Source of the DNA: Brevundimonas bullata
GTDB lineage: Bacteria; Pseudomonadota; Alphaproteobacteria; Caulobacterales; Caulobacteraceae
Length of the DNA stretch: 64,000 nt
Assembly: GCF_014207965.1 (NCBI RefSeq)
Contig: NZ_JACHLM010000003.1
Coordinates: 248,001 to 312,000 of the forward strand
Direction: 5' to 3'
Shown piece by piece: positions 38,919 to 47,809 of the stretch. Each line of letters starts with the position of its first letter. Position 1 is the stretch's first letter. The position numbers and the translations under genes are program-made. The notes below the pieces were generated by a model. It searched no databases. It was not told the DNA's origin and saw only the letters and a program-made list of their open reading frames with translations.

Positions 38919-40232
38919 ATGAGCCCTCGCCGCCTCGTCGCCGCCCTGCCCCTGCTGACGGCGCTCGCCGCCTGCGGCACGGAAAGCGCGCTACCCGAAA
39001 GCGTCGGCTACGGCGCCGCCCCGCAACTGCCCGAGGCCCGGCCTCAACGCATCCCAACCGTCAAGATCGCCCCCGCCGTCGGCTGGCCCGCAGGCCGCGC
39101 CCCGGTCGCGGCCCAGGGGCTGGCGGTCAACGCCTTCGCCACGGGCCTGGACCATCCGCGCTGGCTCTATGAACTGCCCAACGGCGACGTCCTGGTCGCC
39201 GAAAGCAACGCCCCGCCCAAGCCGGACGACAAGACGGGCGGGCTGCGCGGCTGGGTTCAGGGCCTGGTCATGGGCAAGGCGGGCGCGGGCGTGCCCAGCG
39301 CGAACCGCATCAGCCTGCTGCGCGACGCCGACGGCGACGGCGTGGCGGAAATGAAGACCGTCTTCCTGTCCGGCCTGACCTCGCCCTTCGGCATGGCCCT
39401 GGTCGGCAACCGCCTGTTCATCGCCAACGCCGACGCCGTGGTCGCCGTCCCCTATCAAACCGGCCAGGCCCAGATCACGGCGACGCCGGTCAAGATCGCG
39501 GACCTGCCCGCTGGCCGCAATCACCACTGGACCAAGAGCCTGGTCGCCTCGGCGGACGGCTCCAAACTCTACGTCGGGGTCGGCTCCAACTCCAACGTCG
39601 GCGAGAACGGGCTGGACGAGGAGGTCGACCGCGCCGCCGTGCTGGAGATCGACCCGGCCACCGGCGCCCGCCGCGTCTTCGCCTCGGGGCTGCGCAACCC
39701 CGTCGGCATGGCCTGGAACCCCGAGGACGGGCGGCTATGGGTGGCGGTCAACGAGCGCGACGAGATCGGCGACGACCTGGTGCCCGACTACATGACCTCG
39801 GTCACGCCCGGCGGCTTCTACGGCTGGCCGTGGAGCTACTACGGCCAGACGGTCGATGCGCGGGTCCAGCCGCCCCGCCCCGACATGGTGGCCAAGGCTA
39901 TCAAGCCGGACTACGCCCTGGGCTCGCACACCGCCTCCCTGGGCCTGACCTTCTATACGGGCGCCCTGATGCCGCAGTGGCGCAACGGGGCTGTGATCGG
40001 TCAGCACGGCTCGTGGAACCGCAACCCGCCCGCCGGCTACAAGGTCATCTTCGTGCCCTTCCGCGGCGGCAAGCCGGCGGGGCCGCCGCAGGACGTCCTG
40101 ACCGGCTTCCGCAACGACAGGGGCGAGGCCATGGGCCGTCCCGTGGGAGTGCTGGGCGTCCGCACCGGCGCCCTGCTGGTGGCCGACGACGTGGGGAACG
40201 TCATCTGGCGCGTGACCCCTGCCCGGCCCTGA
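38919..40232 (+). CDS. Sorbosone/PQQ-type sugar dehydrogenase-like lipoprotein
   Basis: The 437-residue protein has a lipobox LAAC near residue 18-21 and a six-bladed beta-propeller of the soluble glucose/sorbosone dehydrogenase class. It shows GLDHPRWLYELPNGDVLVAE, FLSGLTSPFGMALVG, RNHHWTKSLVASADGSKLYV, FASGLRNPVGMAWNPEDGRL, AVNERDEIGDDLVPDY and VIGQHGSWNR. Members oxidise sugars with PQQ, or have lost activity. No PQQ-synthesis genes are visible here. Confidence 0.87.
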   Translation: MSPRRLVAALPLLTALAACGTESALPESVGYGAAPQLPEARPQRIPTVKIAPAVGWPAGRAPVAAQGLAVNAFATGLDHPRWLYELPNGDVLVAESNAPPKPDDKTGGLRGWVQGLVMGKAGAGVPSANRISLLRDADGDGVAEMKTVFLSGLTSPFGMALVGNRLFIANADAVVAVPYQTGQAQITATPVKIADLPAGRNHHWTKSLVASADGSKLYVGVGSNSNVGENGLDEEVDRAAVLEIDPATGARRVFASGLRNPVGMAWNPEDGRLWVAVNERDEIGDDLVPDYMTSVTPGGFYGWPWSYYGQTVDARVQPPRPDMVAKAIKPDYALGSHTASLGLTFYTGALMPQWRNGAVIGQHGSWNRNPPAGYKVIFVPFRGGKPAGPPQDVLTGFRNDRGEAMGRPVGVLGVRTGALLVADDVGNVIWRVTPARP

Positions 40233-40240
40233 ACATGAAA

Positions 40241-40265
40241 AAGGCCCGGCGCGAACCGGGCCTTT
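40241..40265. terminator. Bidirectional terminator
   Basis: AAGGCCCGG-CGCGAAC-CCGGGCCTT is a perfect 9-bp stem flanked by AAAA on the left and TTCCTTCTT on the right. It lies 8 bp after the sugar-dehydrogenase stop and 21 bp before the end of the convergent 40287 gene, so it can serve both. Confidence 0.75.
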
Positions 40266-40286
40266 CCTTCTTCAGGCTCGCCGCGA

Positions 40287-40895
40287 TCAGGTCGTCGGCG
40301 TGATCACGATGGACGCGGGGGCGGCGGACGATGTGACTGGCGCCGCCGGAGCTTGGGTCATCGGCGCGACCGCCTGGGGCGCAATCGTCTGGGGCGCAAC
40401 CGACAGATAGGGCTGCGGCCCCGTGGGCGCGACCGGCGCCTCGACCACAGGAGCCGGAGCGGCTGCGCGCGGCGCGACGCGGGCGGCCCTTGCCTGGGCC
40501 GGCGCCGGATCGGCGGAGGTCGGCGTTGCGCGGCGTTCGACCGGCGCCGCAGCGGCCGGCGGGATCGGCGTCGCAGTCGTCAGGTCAGCGGGAGTTTCCA
40601 TCGGGATCGACGCCGCGTTGAGCGGCGCGGTCTCGGATGCGGCGAGTTGCGCCGCCAGAGGTGCGAACGGCGCCGCCTCCTCGACCTCAGGCTCTGCCGG
40701 CTGCATCAGCATGGCCGCCGCGGCGCCGCCGACCAACAGCACGCCCAGGGGCGCCAGGATCATCCAGGTCTTGACGGGCTTGTTCGACTTGCGCGCGCCG
40801 CTGCGGGCATAGACCGGCACATAGGCCTCGCCGTCGATACGGGCGGCAGGGCGGGCGGCGGCGGGGCGAACCTGATCGGTATAGGTCACGGACAT
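40287..40895 (-). CDS. Pro/Ala-rich single-pass membrane protein
   Basis: The 202-residue protein has a basic N-terminus with PAARIDGEAYVPVYARSGAR, a membrane helix at about 44-64 (MILAPLGVLLVGGAAAAMLM), and a Pro/Ala/Thr-rich exterior of about 135 residues without motifs. AAGGAGA precedes the ATG. The design matches the product of 35394-36386, but the sequences outside low-complexity regions do not obviously align. Function is unknown. Confidence 0.7.
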   Translation of the reverse strand: MSVTYTDQVRPAAARPAARIDGEAYVPVYARSGARKSNKPVKTWMILAPLGVLLVGGAAAAMLMQPAEPEVEEAAPFAPLAAQLAASETAPLNAASIPMETPADLTTATPIPPAAAAPVERRATPTSADPAPAQARAARVAPRAAAPAPVVEAPVAPTGPQPYLSVAPQTIAPQAVAPMTQAPAAPVTSSAAPASIVITPTT

Positions 40896-41231
40896 GATGT
40901 CTTCTCCTTATCCAGGGCCAAACAACACTGGTCAAAAGAGCAAGGTTCCGCGAATAACGCCCTCGCCCCGAAGAAACACCACCCTCGCCACAGTTCAGGC
41001 GAAAGCATGATCAAGTCATTGGGCTGTCATATCTCGTCGCCTTGCTTGCCCGGCCTCCGGCCCAGGTTGACGTAACGTAGCGAAAGAACCTTACCCTGCG
41101 TCACGGAAAGCGAGAGCCAAGCATCGCATTTGCGAAACATTGTGGCGATGGCCGCCGCCGACCTGTTGACCCGCCGCCACGGCCCGTTCATCAACCTTTA
41201 TAGGCAGAATTCGGGAAGAGGCGGCGCAACC
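40896..41231. other. Divergent intergenic region upstream of the acyl-CoA synthetase
   Basis: This 336-bp gap has no convincing gene. A promoter-like pair lies at TTGACG (41067-41072) and TTACCC (41091-41096), and the TTGACGTAACGT stretch resembles half of the inverted repeat in front of the MerR gene at 59425. A TTG-initiated frame running into the synthetase begins at 41130 but lacks a ribosome-binding site. Confidence 0.4.
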
Positions 41232-43031
41232 ATGGGTCTGGCAGCGAACATCCGGCGCGATATCAGGTTCGCGAGCGGGCTGTACCGCCTCCTGAAGCGC
41301 ATCAAGCCGATCACCCTCGACAGCGACGTCCTAGTCTGTGACGACATCGAGGAAGCGGTCGACAAGTTTCCCGACAACGTCGCGCTCGAGGACGAACACC
41401 GCCGCCTGACCTATCGCGAGCTAGACGCCCTGGCCAACCGCTACGCCCACTGGGCCAAGGCGCGGAACCTGAAACGTTCGGACGTCATCGCCCTGGTGAT
41501 GCACAACCGGGTCGAATACCTGGCCGCCTGGATCGGCTTCTCCAAGGTCGGCGTGGCCACGGCCCTGATCAACACCAATCTGACCGGTCAGGCCCTGGCC
41601 CACTGCCTGACCATCTCCAACGCCTTCAACGTGGTGACGGACCAGGACTGCTGGCGCGCGGTCGAGGAGGCCCGCCCCTTCGTCGATCGCAACCTGATGA
41701 GCTGGGTTCACGGCCTGGCCGACGAGGACGAGACCAACGACCGCCGCGACATCGACAATGCGGTGCGCAGCGCCTCCTCCGTGCGCCCGGACAAGAGCCT
41801 GCGCAGCGGCCTGACCAACCGCGACACGGCCCTGTTTATCTTCACCTCGGGCACCACCGGTCTGCCCAAGGCCGCGCGCATCCCGCACTCGCGCGCCCGC
41901 ACCTATATGCGCGCCTTCGCCGGGGCCACCGCCTCGACGCCCAAGGACGCCCTCTACAACTGCCTGCCGCTCTATCACTCGACCGGCGGCCTGGTCGGGG
42001 TCGGCTCGATCCTGCTGAACGGCGGGCGGATGATCATTCGCCGCCGCTTCTCCTCGACGAACTTCTGGCCGGACGTGAAGGCCTCGGGCGCCACTATGTT
42101 CGTCTATATCGGCGAGCTGTGCCGCTATCTGGTCAACTGCCCGCCCAATGAGGACGAGCGCGCCCACAGGCTGCGGCTGGCCTTTGGCAACGGCCTGCGC
42201 CCCGACGTCTGGTCCGAGTTCCAGAAGCGCTTCGGCATCAAGGATATCATGGAGTTCTACGGCTCCACCGAGGGCAACGTCTCCCTGTTCAACTTCGACG
42301 GCAAGGCGGGCGCCATCGGCCGCGTGCCCAGCTATCTGAAGTCGCAGATCAACATCCGCCTGATCGCGCTGGACCCGGAAACGGGCGAGCCCCTGCGTCG
42401 CGCCGACGGCATGTGCCAGCTGGTCTCGGTCGGTGAAACGGGCGAGGCCATCGGCCAGATCGCCGCCGACATCCGCCATGACTTCTCGGGCTACGCCGAC
42501 AAGAAGGCCTCCGAGAAGAAGATCCTTACCGACGTCTTCAAGAAGGGCGACCGCTGGTTCCGCACCGGCGACCTGATGCGTCAGGATCGCGACGGCTATT
42601 TCTACTTCATGGACCGCCTGGGCGACACCTACCGCTGGAAGGGCGAGAACGTCTCGACCGCCGAGGTCGAGCAGCGCCTGCATGACGCGCCGGGCGTTCA
42701 GGAAGTCATCGCCTATGGCGTCGTCGTTCCCGGCCAGGAGGGCAAGGCGGGCATGGCCGGTCTGGTCATGGAGGGGAAGTTCGACCCCGCCGCCTTCGCC
42801 GCCTACGCCGACGAGCAGCTGCCGGCCTACGCCCGCCCGGTCTTCCTGCGCCTGATGAAGTCGGCCGAGACCACCGGCACCTTCAAATACCGCAAGGTCG
42901 ACCTGGTCGCCGACGGCTTCGATCTGGAAAAGGTCGAGGGCGCCGTCTACGTGCGCGGCGGCAAGACCGGCTATCAGAAGCTGACCGCCAAGGCCTATCA
43001 GGCGATCCTGAGCGGCGAGACGCGCCTCTAA
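41232..43031 (+). CDS. Long-chain acyl-CoA synthetase (FATP/FadD6-like)
   Basis: The start is at MGLAANIRRDIRFASG (599 residues), 34 codons inside the longest frame. Adenylating-enzyme motifs are present: FIFTSGTTGLPKAARIPHSR (A3), EFYGSTEGNVS (A5), WFRTGDLMRQDRDGYFYFMD (A7), DRLGDTYRWKGENVSTAEVE (A8) and KYRKVDLV (A10). The N-terminal region and 'GSTEGN' class place it with the FATP-type very-long-chain synthetases. It activates fatty acids to acyl-CoA, matching the beta-oxidation genes near 60 kb. Confidence 0.93.
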   Translation: MGLAANIRRDIRFASGLYRLLKRIKPITLDSDVLVCDDIEEAVDKFPDNVALEDEHRRLTYRELDALANRYAHWAKARNLKRSDVIALVMHNRVEYLAAWIGFSKVGVATALINTNLTGQALAHCLTISNAFNVVTDQDCWRAVEEARPFVDRNLMSWVHGLADEDETNDRRDIDNAVRSASSVRPDKSLRSGLTNRDTALFIFTSGTTGLPKAARIPHSRARTYMRAFAGATASTPKDALYNCLPLYHSTGGLVGVGSILLNGGRMIIRRRFSSTNFWPDVKASGATMFVYIGELCRYLVNCPPNEDERAHRLRLAFGNGLRPDVWSEFQKRFGIKDIMEFYGSTEGNVSLFNFDGKAGAIGRVPSYLKSQINIRLIALDPETGEPLRRADGMCQLVSVGETGEAIGQIAADIRHDFSGYADKKASEKKILTDVFKKGDRWFRTGDLMRQDRDGYFYFMDRLGDTYRWKGENVSTAEVEQRLHDAPGVQEVIAYGVVVPGQEGKAGMAGLVMEGKFDPAAFAAYADEQLPAYARPVFLRLMKSAETTGTFKYRKVDLVADGFDLEKVEGAVYVRGGKTGYQKLTAKAYQAILSGETRL

Positions 43032-43036
43032 CGAGT

Positions 43037-43181
43037 TCTCCCTCCCACTTGGGGGAGGGAGGCTGAGCCGCGGGCGAAGACGGGTGGGGGCGCTTCGGCT
43101 GACCAAGCGCCGCGCTTCGTGTCGCCGCGCCCTCCCCGCCCGGTCGCTGCGCGACCACCCTCCCCATGAAGGGGAGGGAGA
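43037..43181. repeat. Family B paired palindromic element
   Basis: TCTCCCTCCCACTTGGGGGA at the left and CCCTCCCCATGAAGGGGAGG plus GAGA at the right enclose a core that is nearly identical to 21544-21688 (GGTGGGGGCGCTTCGGCT, CAAGCGCCGCGC, CGGTCGCTGCGCGACCACCC). It fills most of the gap between the acyl-CoA synthetase gene and motA. Confidence 0.88.
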
Positions 43182-43255
43182 GCGAAACGCCGCCTTAAGC
43201 ATTAACGCTGATAACGGGCGTCCTGAGCTTCTCCTCAAGGACGTCCGGCGGCCCC

Positions 43256-44125
43256 ATGTTCCAGATTATCGGCATCATCATGCTGTTCGCCATGGTGTTC
43301 GGCAGCTTCCTGCTGCACGGCGGCAAGATGGCGACGATCCTGTATTCGCTGCCCTATGAGCTGATGGCCATTCTCGGGGCCGGCATCGCCGCCTTCCTGA
43401 TTTCCAACAGCCTGCCGGTCATCAAGGGCGCCCTGGGCGGCTTCGGCAAGGCCTTCGCCGGGCCCAAATGGAAGAAGCAGGACTACAAGGACCTGCTGTC
43501 CCTGCTGTTCCAACTGACCAAGACGATGAAGTCCAAGGGCGTCATCGCCCTGGAAAGCCACATCGAAAAGCCGGCCGAGAGCACCATCTTCCAGAAGTAT
43601 CCCAAGGTGCTGAAGGACCACTTCGCCACCGACTTCATCTGCGACACCCTGCGGATGATGACCATGAACCTCGAAGATCCGCATCAGATCGAGGACGCCA
43701 TGGAAAAGCAGCTGGAGAAACATCACCACGAGGCCCTGGCCCCGGCTCACGCCCTGCAGAACCTGGCCGACGGCCTGCCCGCCCTGGGCATCGTCGCCGC
43801 CGTGCTGGGCATCATCAAGACCATGGGCTCGATCACCGAACCGCCGGAAGTCCTGGGCGGCATGATCGGCGGCGCCCTGGTCGGCACCTTCCTCGGCGTC
43901 TTCCTGGCCTATGGCCTGGTCGGCCCCTTCGCCGCGCGACTGAGCGCGATCGTCGATGAGGAAGCCGCCTACTACAAGATCATCCGCTCGGTGCTGGTCG
44001 CCCACCTGCACGGCAACGCCGCCCAGATTTCGGTCGAGATCGGCCGTGGCGACATCCCCTCCACGGCCCAGCCCTCCTTCACCGAGATGGAAGAAGCCCT
44101 GGCCGCCGCGCCGACGGACGCCTGA
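43256..44125 (+). CDS. motA: Flagellar motor stator protein MotA
   Basis: MotA forms the proton channel of the flagellar stator with MotB. The 289-residue protein has four membrane helices (two near 3-50, two near 178-220) and the typical ESHIEKPAESTIFQKYPKVL cytoplasmic segment. The C-terminal pair includes GLPALGIVAAVLGIIKTMGS with the conserved Pro and ALVGTFLGVFLAYGLVGPFA. No motB follows; in Caulobacter crescentus motA and motB are also unlinked. Confidence 0.96.
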   Translation: MFQIIGIIMLFAMVFGSFLLHGGKMATILYSLPYELMAILGAGIAAFLISNSLPVIKGALGGFGKAFAGPKWKKQDYKDLLSLLFQLTKTMKSKGVIALESHIEKPAESTIFQKYPKVLKDHFATDFICDTLRMMTMNLEDPHQIEDAMEKQLEKHHHEALAPAHALQNLADGLPALGIVAAVLGIIKTMGSITEPPEVLGGMIGGALVGTFLGVFLAYGLVGPFAARLSAIVDEEAAYYKIIRSVLVAHLHGNAAQISVEIGRGDIPSTAQPSFTEMEEALAAAPTDA

Positions 44126-44203
44126 TCCCGCGCCCGGGAACACAGTTCGCTCACGCCGGTTCTCCACAGGTCACATTCGCGTGCGTCGTCCGTGGAGCCC
44201 CCC

Positions 44204-44491
44204 ATGAAAGCCCTGCCCTCGCACCTGCTGCTCGCCGCCGCCGTCCTGATGCTGACAGCCTGCGACGACATATCATCCCCGCCGACGTCGGCCCCAGCCG
44301 CGCCCGCAGCCGAGCCCGCTGTCGCTCCCAGCGATGCCACGCCGTCCGCGCGCGGCGACTCCGCACCGCCGCCCGGTGAAGCGATTACACTACCAGCTTC
44401 GCCCCCGGCGCAGACGCCCCCGACCATGCCAGAGGACAAGCCGCCGACTGATCCGATGAATCCGACCGCGCCGCCTGTTCCCCCAGCCTGA
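44204..44491 (+). CDS. Small Pro/Ala-rich lipoprotein
   Basis: The start is set at MKALPSHLLLAAAVL (95 residues); a GTG four codons upstream is an alternative. The signal ends in MLTAC (Cys20), a lipobox, and the mature part is Pro/Ala/Ser-rich without secondary structure (PTSAPAAPAAEPAVAPSDAT). No function can be inferred. It lies between motA and a tandem pair of Ala-rich lipoproteins. Confidence 0.6.
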   Translation: MKALPSHLLLAAAVLMLTACDDISSPPTSAPAAPAAEPAVAPSDATPSARGDSAPPPGEAITLPASPPAQTPPTMPEDKPPTDPMNPTAPPVPPA

Positions 44492-44542
44492 GGTTCGACA
44501 TCGGACTTGTAGAACCTGGTGATCTCGCGTTACGCCTTGCAT

Positions 44543-44566
44543 CGGCGGGATTCTTCCGCCGGATTT
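44543..44566 (+). terminator. Possible weak terminator
   Basis: CGGCGG-GATTCTT-CCGCCG forms a 6-bp stem followed by GATTTTG, about 50 bp after the Pro-rich lipoprotein gene. The T-tract is short, so the call is tentative. Confidence 0.3.
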
Positions 44567-44590
44567 TGAAATCGAAGGGGCTATAGTCTC

Positions 44591-44875
44591 ATGACCATCC
44601 GTCGCCTGATGATCGTCGCCGCGGGCCTCAGCGCCCTTTCGCTGGCCGCCTGCCAGCAACCGGCGCCCAAGACCGAAGAAACTGCCGCTGTCGCTGACGC
44701 GGCCGCCGAGACCGCTACGGACGCCGCAGCGACCGCCGCCGACGCCGCCACCGCTGCTGCGGGGGCCGCCACCGACGCCGCCGCCTCGGCCACCGCCGCG
44801 ACGGAAAAGGCCGCTGACGCCACTGGCGCCGCCATGACCCCGCCGCCGCCGCCCGCCGAGAAGGCCGCCAACTAA
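44591..44875 (+). CDS. Small Ala-rich lipoprotein (copy 1)
   Basis: The 94-residue precursor has a lipobox LAAC (Cys21) and then QQPAPKTEETAA. A long alanine-rich stretch of A-A-D/T repeats (about 36-80), predicted as a continuous helix, follows, and it ends in a Pro-rich AMTPPPPPAEKAAN. The layout, a lipid anchor plus a rod-like helix, recalls small envelope lipoproteins such as Lpp, but there is no sequence similarity to claim. The next gene encodes a paralogue of the same design. Confidence 0.65.
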   Translation: MTIRRLMIVAAGLSALSLAACQQPAPKTEETAAVADAAAETATDAAATAADAATAAAGAATDAAASATAATEKAADATGAAMTPPPPPAEKAAN

Positions 44876-44903
44876 AAAATTCGGCTCTCAATAAGCCGGC
44901 CAG

Positions 44904-44937
44904 GAGCCGCTCCGACCAGCGTCGGGGCGGCTCTTTC
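44904..44937 (+). terminator. Rho-independent terminator
   Basis: GAGCCGCTCCGAC-CAGC-GTCGGGGCGGCTC is a 13-bp stem with one mismatch, followed by TTTC. It lies 28 bp after the first Ala-rich lipoprotein gene, so the two copies are separate transcription units. Confidence 0.75.
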
Positions 44938-45060
44938 ATTATGCGGATAACAGGACTTCACGAACCCGTGAGAATTTCGCTTGCGGATTCGCTCACGATC
45001 CCGTTATCTCCCCTCAGCGAGGGTTCATGATCTCGCCTTACCTTCTGAAGGACTACAACT

Positions 45061-45339
45061 ATGCGCATCACCGCTCTGATCGCCGCTTCGGCCGCCGCTC
45101 TGGCCCTGGCTGCTTGCCAACCCGCCGCCACCGACAAGGTTGAAGACGCCGCTGCCGACGCAACCGACGCCGCTGCAACCGCTACGGACGCTGCTGCGAC
45201 CGCCGACGCCGCCGCCACCGACGCTGCCGCCGCTGCTGGCGCCGCTGTCGACGCTGCTGCCGCTGCTCCGGCTGCTGCCGACGCTGCTGCTGCTCCGGCC
45301 GCCGCTGCTCCGGCTGCTGCTCCGGCTGCCGCTCACTAA
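45061..45339 (+). CDS. Small Ala-rich lipoprotein (copy 2)
   Basis: The 92-residue precursor MRITALIAASAAALALAACQ has a lipobox with Cys19. The mature region is an almost pure Ala/Asp/Thr helix (DAAADATDAAATATDAAATA) that turns into an Ala/Pro tail (about 65-92). Signal, charge pattern and length match copy 1 at 44591. Synonymous codon choices within the repeats include more T-ending Ala codons than neighbours, as expected for repeat expansion. Function is unknown. Confidence 0.65.
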   Translation: MRITALIAASAAALALAACQPAATDKVEDAAADATDAAATATDAAATADAAATDAAAAAGAAVDAAAAAPAAADAAAAPAAAAPAAAPAAAH

Positions 45340-45380
45340 GACTTACGTCTTGGATCGCGGCCTCCGGGTCGCGATGCGGA

Positions 45381-45410
45381 AAGGGGTCGTCTTCGGACGG
45401 CCCCTTTTTT
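45381..45410 (+). terminator. Rho-independent terminator with UUCG loop
   Basis: AAGGGGTCGTC-TTCG-GACGGCCCCTT followed by TTTT forms a strong hairpin capped by the extra-stable cUUCGg tetraloop, 41 bp after the second Ala-rich lipoprotein gene. Confidence 0.85.
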
Positions 45411-45454
45411 CATGGCCGCTATCCAGCCGGGCGACTGGCGGTTAAAGCCCGGCC

Positions 45455-47272
45455 ATGATTGACGACCCGCGCGAACAGTCCCCCGACGACGCCTCCCCCC
45501 AGCTGGTCTGGGCCGAGGACGGCTCGCCCCGCTCCGGCCGGTTCGGCGACGTCTACTTCTCCAAGGACGACGGCCTGGCCGAGACCCGCGCCGTCTTCCT
45601 CGACGGCTGCGGTCTTCCGGACGCATGGGCCGAGCGCACCGACTTCACCGTCGCCGAACTGGGCTTCGGCACCGGCCTGAACATCGTGGCCCTGCTGGAC
45701 CTGTGGCGCCGCGCCCGCCCCCAGAACAGCCGACTGCACGTCTTCTCCATCGAAGGCTTCCCCCTGACCCGCGACGAGGCGGCCCGCGCCCTGTCCGCCT
45801 GGCCCGAACTGGCCGAGACCGCCGCCGCCCTCCTCGCCGTCTGGCCCGAGGGAACCCCCGGCTTCCACCGCCTCGACCTGCCGCAATGGAACGCCCGCAT
45901 CGACCTGGCCGTCGGCGACGTTCAGTGGGCGCTGGAACAATGGTCCGGCGCCGCCGACGCCTGGTTCCTCGACGGTTTCTCGCCCGCCCTCAACCCCGGC
46001 ATGTGGTCGCCCGAGATCATGGCCCTGATCGCCGCCCGTTCGGCTCCCGGCGCGCGCGTCGCCACCTTCACCGTCGCCGGCGCAGTGCGGCGCGGCCTGG
46101 CCGAGCACGGCTTCATCGTCGAGAAGAAACCCGGCCACGGACGCAAGCGCGAACGGCTGGAGGCGCATCTGCCCTCGCCGCCGCCTGTCGCCCGCCCGCA
46201 ACGCCATGTCGCCGTCGTCGGCGCCGGGATCGCCGGGGCCTCGGTCGCCCGCGCCCTGATCGTCGGCGGCGCCCGTGTCACCGTCATCGAGGCCGAGCGT
46301 CCCGGCGCGGGCGGCTCAGGCTTCCCCGCCGCCCTGGTCACGCCGCGCCTCGACGCGGGTGACGCCCTGATCGCCGGCTTCCACGCCCAGGCCCTGGAAC
46401 GCGCCCGCCATCTGTACCGCGCTCTGCCCGACGCCGTCATCGCCGAGGGCGTGCTGCAACTGGAGCAGGCTCCGCGCGACGCGACCCGCTTCGACAAGAT
46501 CGCGGCCCAGGACCTGTGGCCCGCCGCCGCCATGACCCGCCTGGACGCCGCGGCCTGCGCCGATCGTCTGGGCGAGGCGGTCCAGAGCGGCGGCCTGATG
46601 ATGGGCGGGGCGATGGCCCTGCGCCCGTCGGCGGTGCTGGAGCCCTGGCTGAGCGGCGCCGAACGCCTGACCGCCACTGTCGCAACCCTCCGCCCCGAGG
46701 GCGAGGGCTGGGCCTTGCTCAACGCCGAGGGCGCAGCGCTCGTCACGGCCGACGCCGTGGTTCTGACCGCCGGCTGGGGCGCCGCCGCGCTCGCGCCCGA
46801 GCTCCCCCTCGCCCCCGTCGCCGGCCAGGCCGACTGGGTCGAAGGCCCGACCGCCACGCCCGTCGCCTGGGGCGGCTACGCCGTGCCGACCGGAACCGGC
46901 CTGCTGTTCGGCGCCACCCACGACCGGGGCCAGACCGACGCCACGCCCACGGCGGAGGCCTCGGCGCGCAATCGCGCGACCCTGAGCGCCGCCCTGCCCG
47001 ATCTGGCCGCCCGCGCCGAGGCCGCTGGCGCGGGGCGGACCCGCAAGGCCGTCCGCGCCACGACGCCCGACCGTCTGCCCGTCGCCGGCCCCCTTTCTCA
47101 ACCGAACCTCTACGCCCTGACCGGGTTGGGCTCGCGCGGCTTCTGCGTCGCGCCCCTGCTGGGCGAGCACCTGGCGGCGCGGTGCCTGAACCAGCCGTCG
47201 CCCCTGCCCGAGGCCGCCGAACGCCGCCTGTCGCCGAGACGGTTCACGGACGACGCGAGCCAGGCCGGCTAG
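45455..47272 (+). CDS. mnmC: Bifunctional tRNA mnm5s2U34 biosynthesis protein MnmC
   Basis: MnmC performs the last two steps of mnm5(s2)U34 formation at the tRNA wobble base. The 605-residue protein has the N-terminal SAM methyltransferase (MnmC2/MnmD), with VAELGFGTGLNIVALLDLW near 66-84 and DAWFLDGFSPALNPGMW. The C-terminal FAD-dependent oxidoreductase (MnmC1) starts at HVAVVGAGIAGASVARALIV near 250 and ends GLGSRGFCVAPLLGEHLAAR. Both modules are complete. Confidence 0.95.
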   Translation: MIDDPREQSPDDASPQLVWAEDGSPRSGRFGDVYFSKDDGLAETRAVFLDGCGLPDAWAERTDFTVAELGFGTGLNIVALLDLWRRARPQNSRLHVFSIEGFPLTRDEAARALSAWPELAETAAALLAVWPEGTPGFHRLDLPQWNARIDLAVGDVQWALEQWSGAADAWFLDGFSPALNPGMWSPEIMALIAARSAPGARVATFTVAGAVRRGLAEHGFIVEKKPGHGRKRERLEAHLPSPPPVARPQRHVAVVGAGIAGASVARALIVGGARVTVIEAERPGAGGSGFPAALVTPRLDAGDALIAGFHAQALERARHLYRALPDAVIAEGVLQLEQAPRDATRFDKIAAQDLWPAAAMTRLDAAACADRLGEAVQSGGLMMGGAMALRPSAVLEPWLSGAERLTATVATLRPEGEGWALLNAEGAALVTADAVVLTAGWGAAALAPELPLAPVAGQADWVEGPTATPVAWGGYAVPTGTGLLFGATHDRGQTDATPTAEASARNRATLSAALPDLAARAEAAGAGRTRKAVRATTPDRLPVAGPLSQPNLYALTGLGSRGFCVAPLLGEHLAARCLNQPSPLPEAAERRLSPRRFTDDASQAG

Positions 47273-47325
47273 CGCCGTCGATTGTCCTGACCTACACCGG
47301 GGTCTCATTGTCAAAGGAGCATCAG

Positions 47326-47712
47326 ATGTTTCGCGCGCCCCTCGTGCTCTCGATCGGCTTGCTCGCCCTTGCCGGATGCGCTCCTGCCCCGTCGCATCCG
47401 CTCGCCGCCGCGACGCCGGCCCGTCAATGCATGTTCCCGGACGACGTGCAGAGCTTCCGCGTCGTGGCCGACACGAAGGCGGTCCTCGTGCGCACGACCG
47501 GCAACGCCGTCTTCGAGCTTCAGCCGGCAGGCGACTGCCGCGATCTGGCCAGCGCGATGCGGCTGGCCGTAGCCGACAATACGACGCGCCTCTGTGCGGG
47601 CGACTGGACCATGCTCTCCGTCTCGTCCGCGCCCGCGCCCTGCCGCGCACAGGTCGTCAAGCGCCTGAGCCCGGCCGAGGTCGCCGCCCTGGCCGCCCGC
47701 GACCGCCCCTGA
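47326..47712 (+). CDS. DUF6491 family lipoprotein (copy 1)
   Basis: The start is at MFRAPLVLSIGLLALAGC (128 residues), after AAAGGAG. Cys18 is in a lipobox LAGC. The mature domain has the family pattern CMFPDDVQSFRVVADTKAV, VFELQPAGDCRDLASAMRLA, a TRLCAGDW segment and CRAQVVKRLSPAEVAALAAR, with three or four conserved cysteines. The function of the family is unknown. A paralogue follows about 100 bp downstream. Confidence 0.82.
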   Translation: MFRAPLVLSIGLLALAGCAPAPSHPLAAATPARQCMFPDDVQSFRVVADTKAVLVRTTGNAVFELQPAGDCRDLASAMRLAVADNTTRLCAGDWTMLSVSSAPAPCRAQVVKRLSPAEVAALAARDRP

Positions 47713-47809
47713 GGCGGACCGGGCGCAACCAAAGCCTGTCTCCGGCGCTTAGCGCCGAGGTTCATCTTGTCGCTCTAGAAGCGCGGTTCAGGCTCAATGG
47801 AGTTTCCCC

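Noticed and set aside
41130..41231. A TTG start at 41130 that would extend the acyl-CoA synthetase by 34 residues.
   Set aside because: There is no ribosome-binding site and family members begin near the ATG at 41232.
43190..43210. A TTAA-GCA-TTAACG stretch before motA as a CtrA-binding site.
   Set aside because: CtrA sites have TTAA half-sites 7 bp apart; here the spacing is 3 bp.
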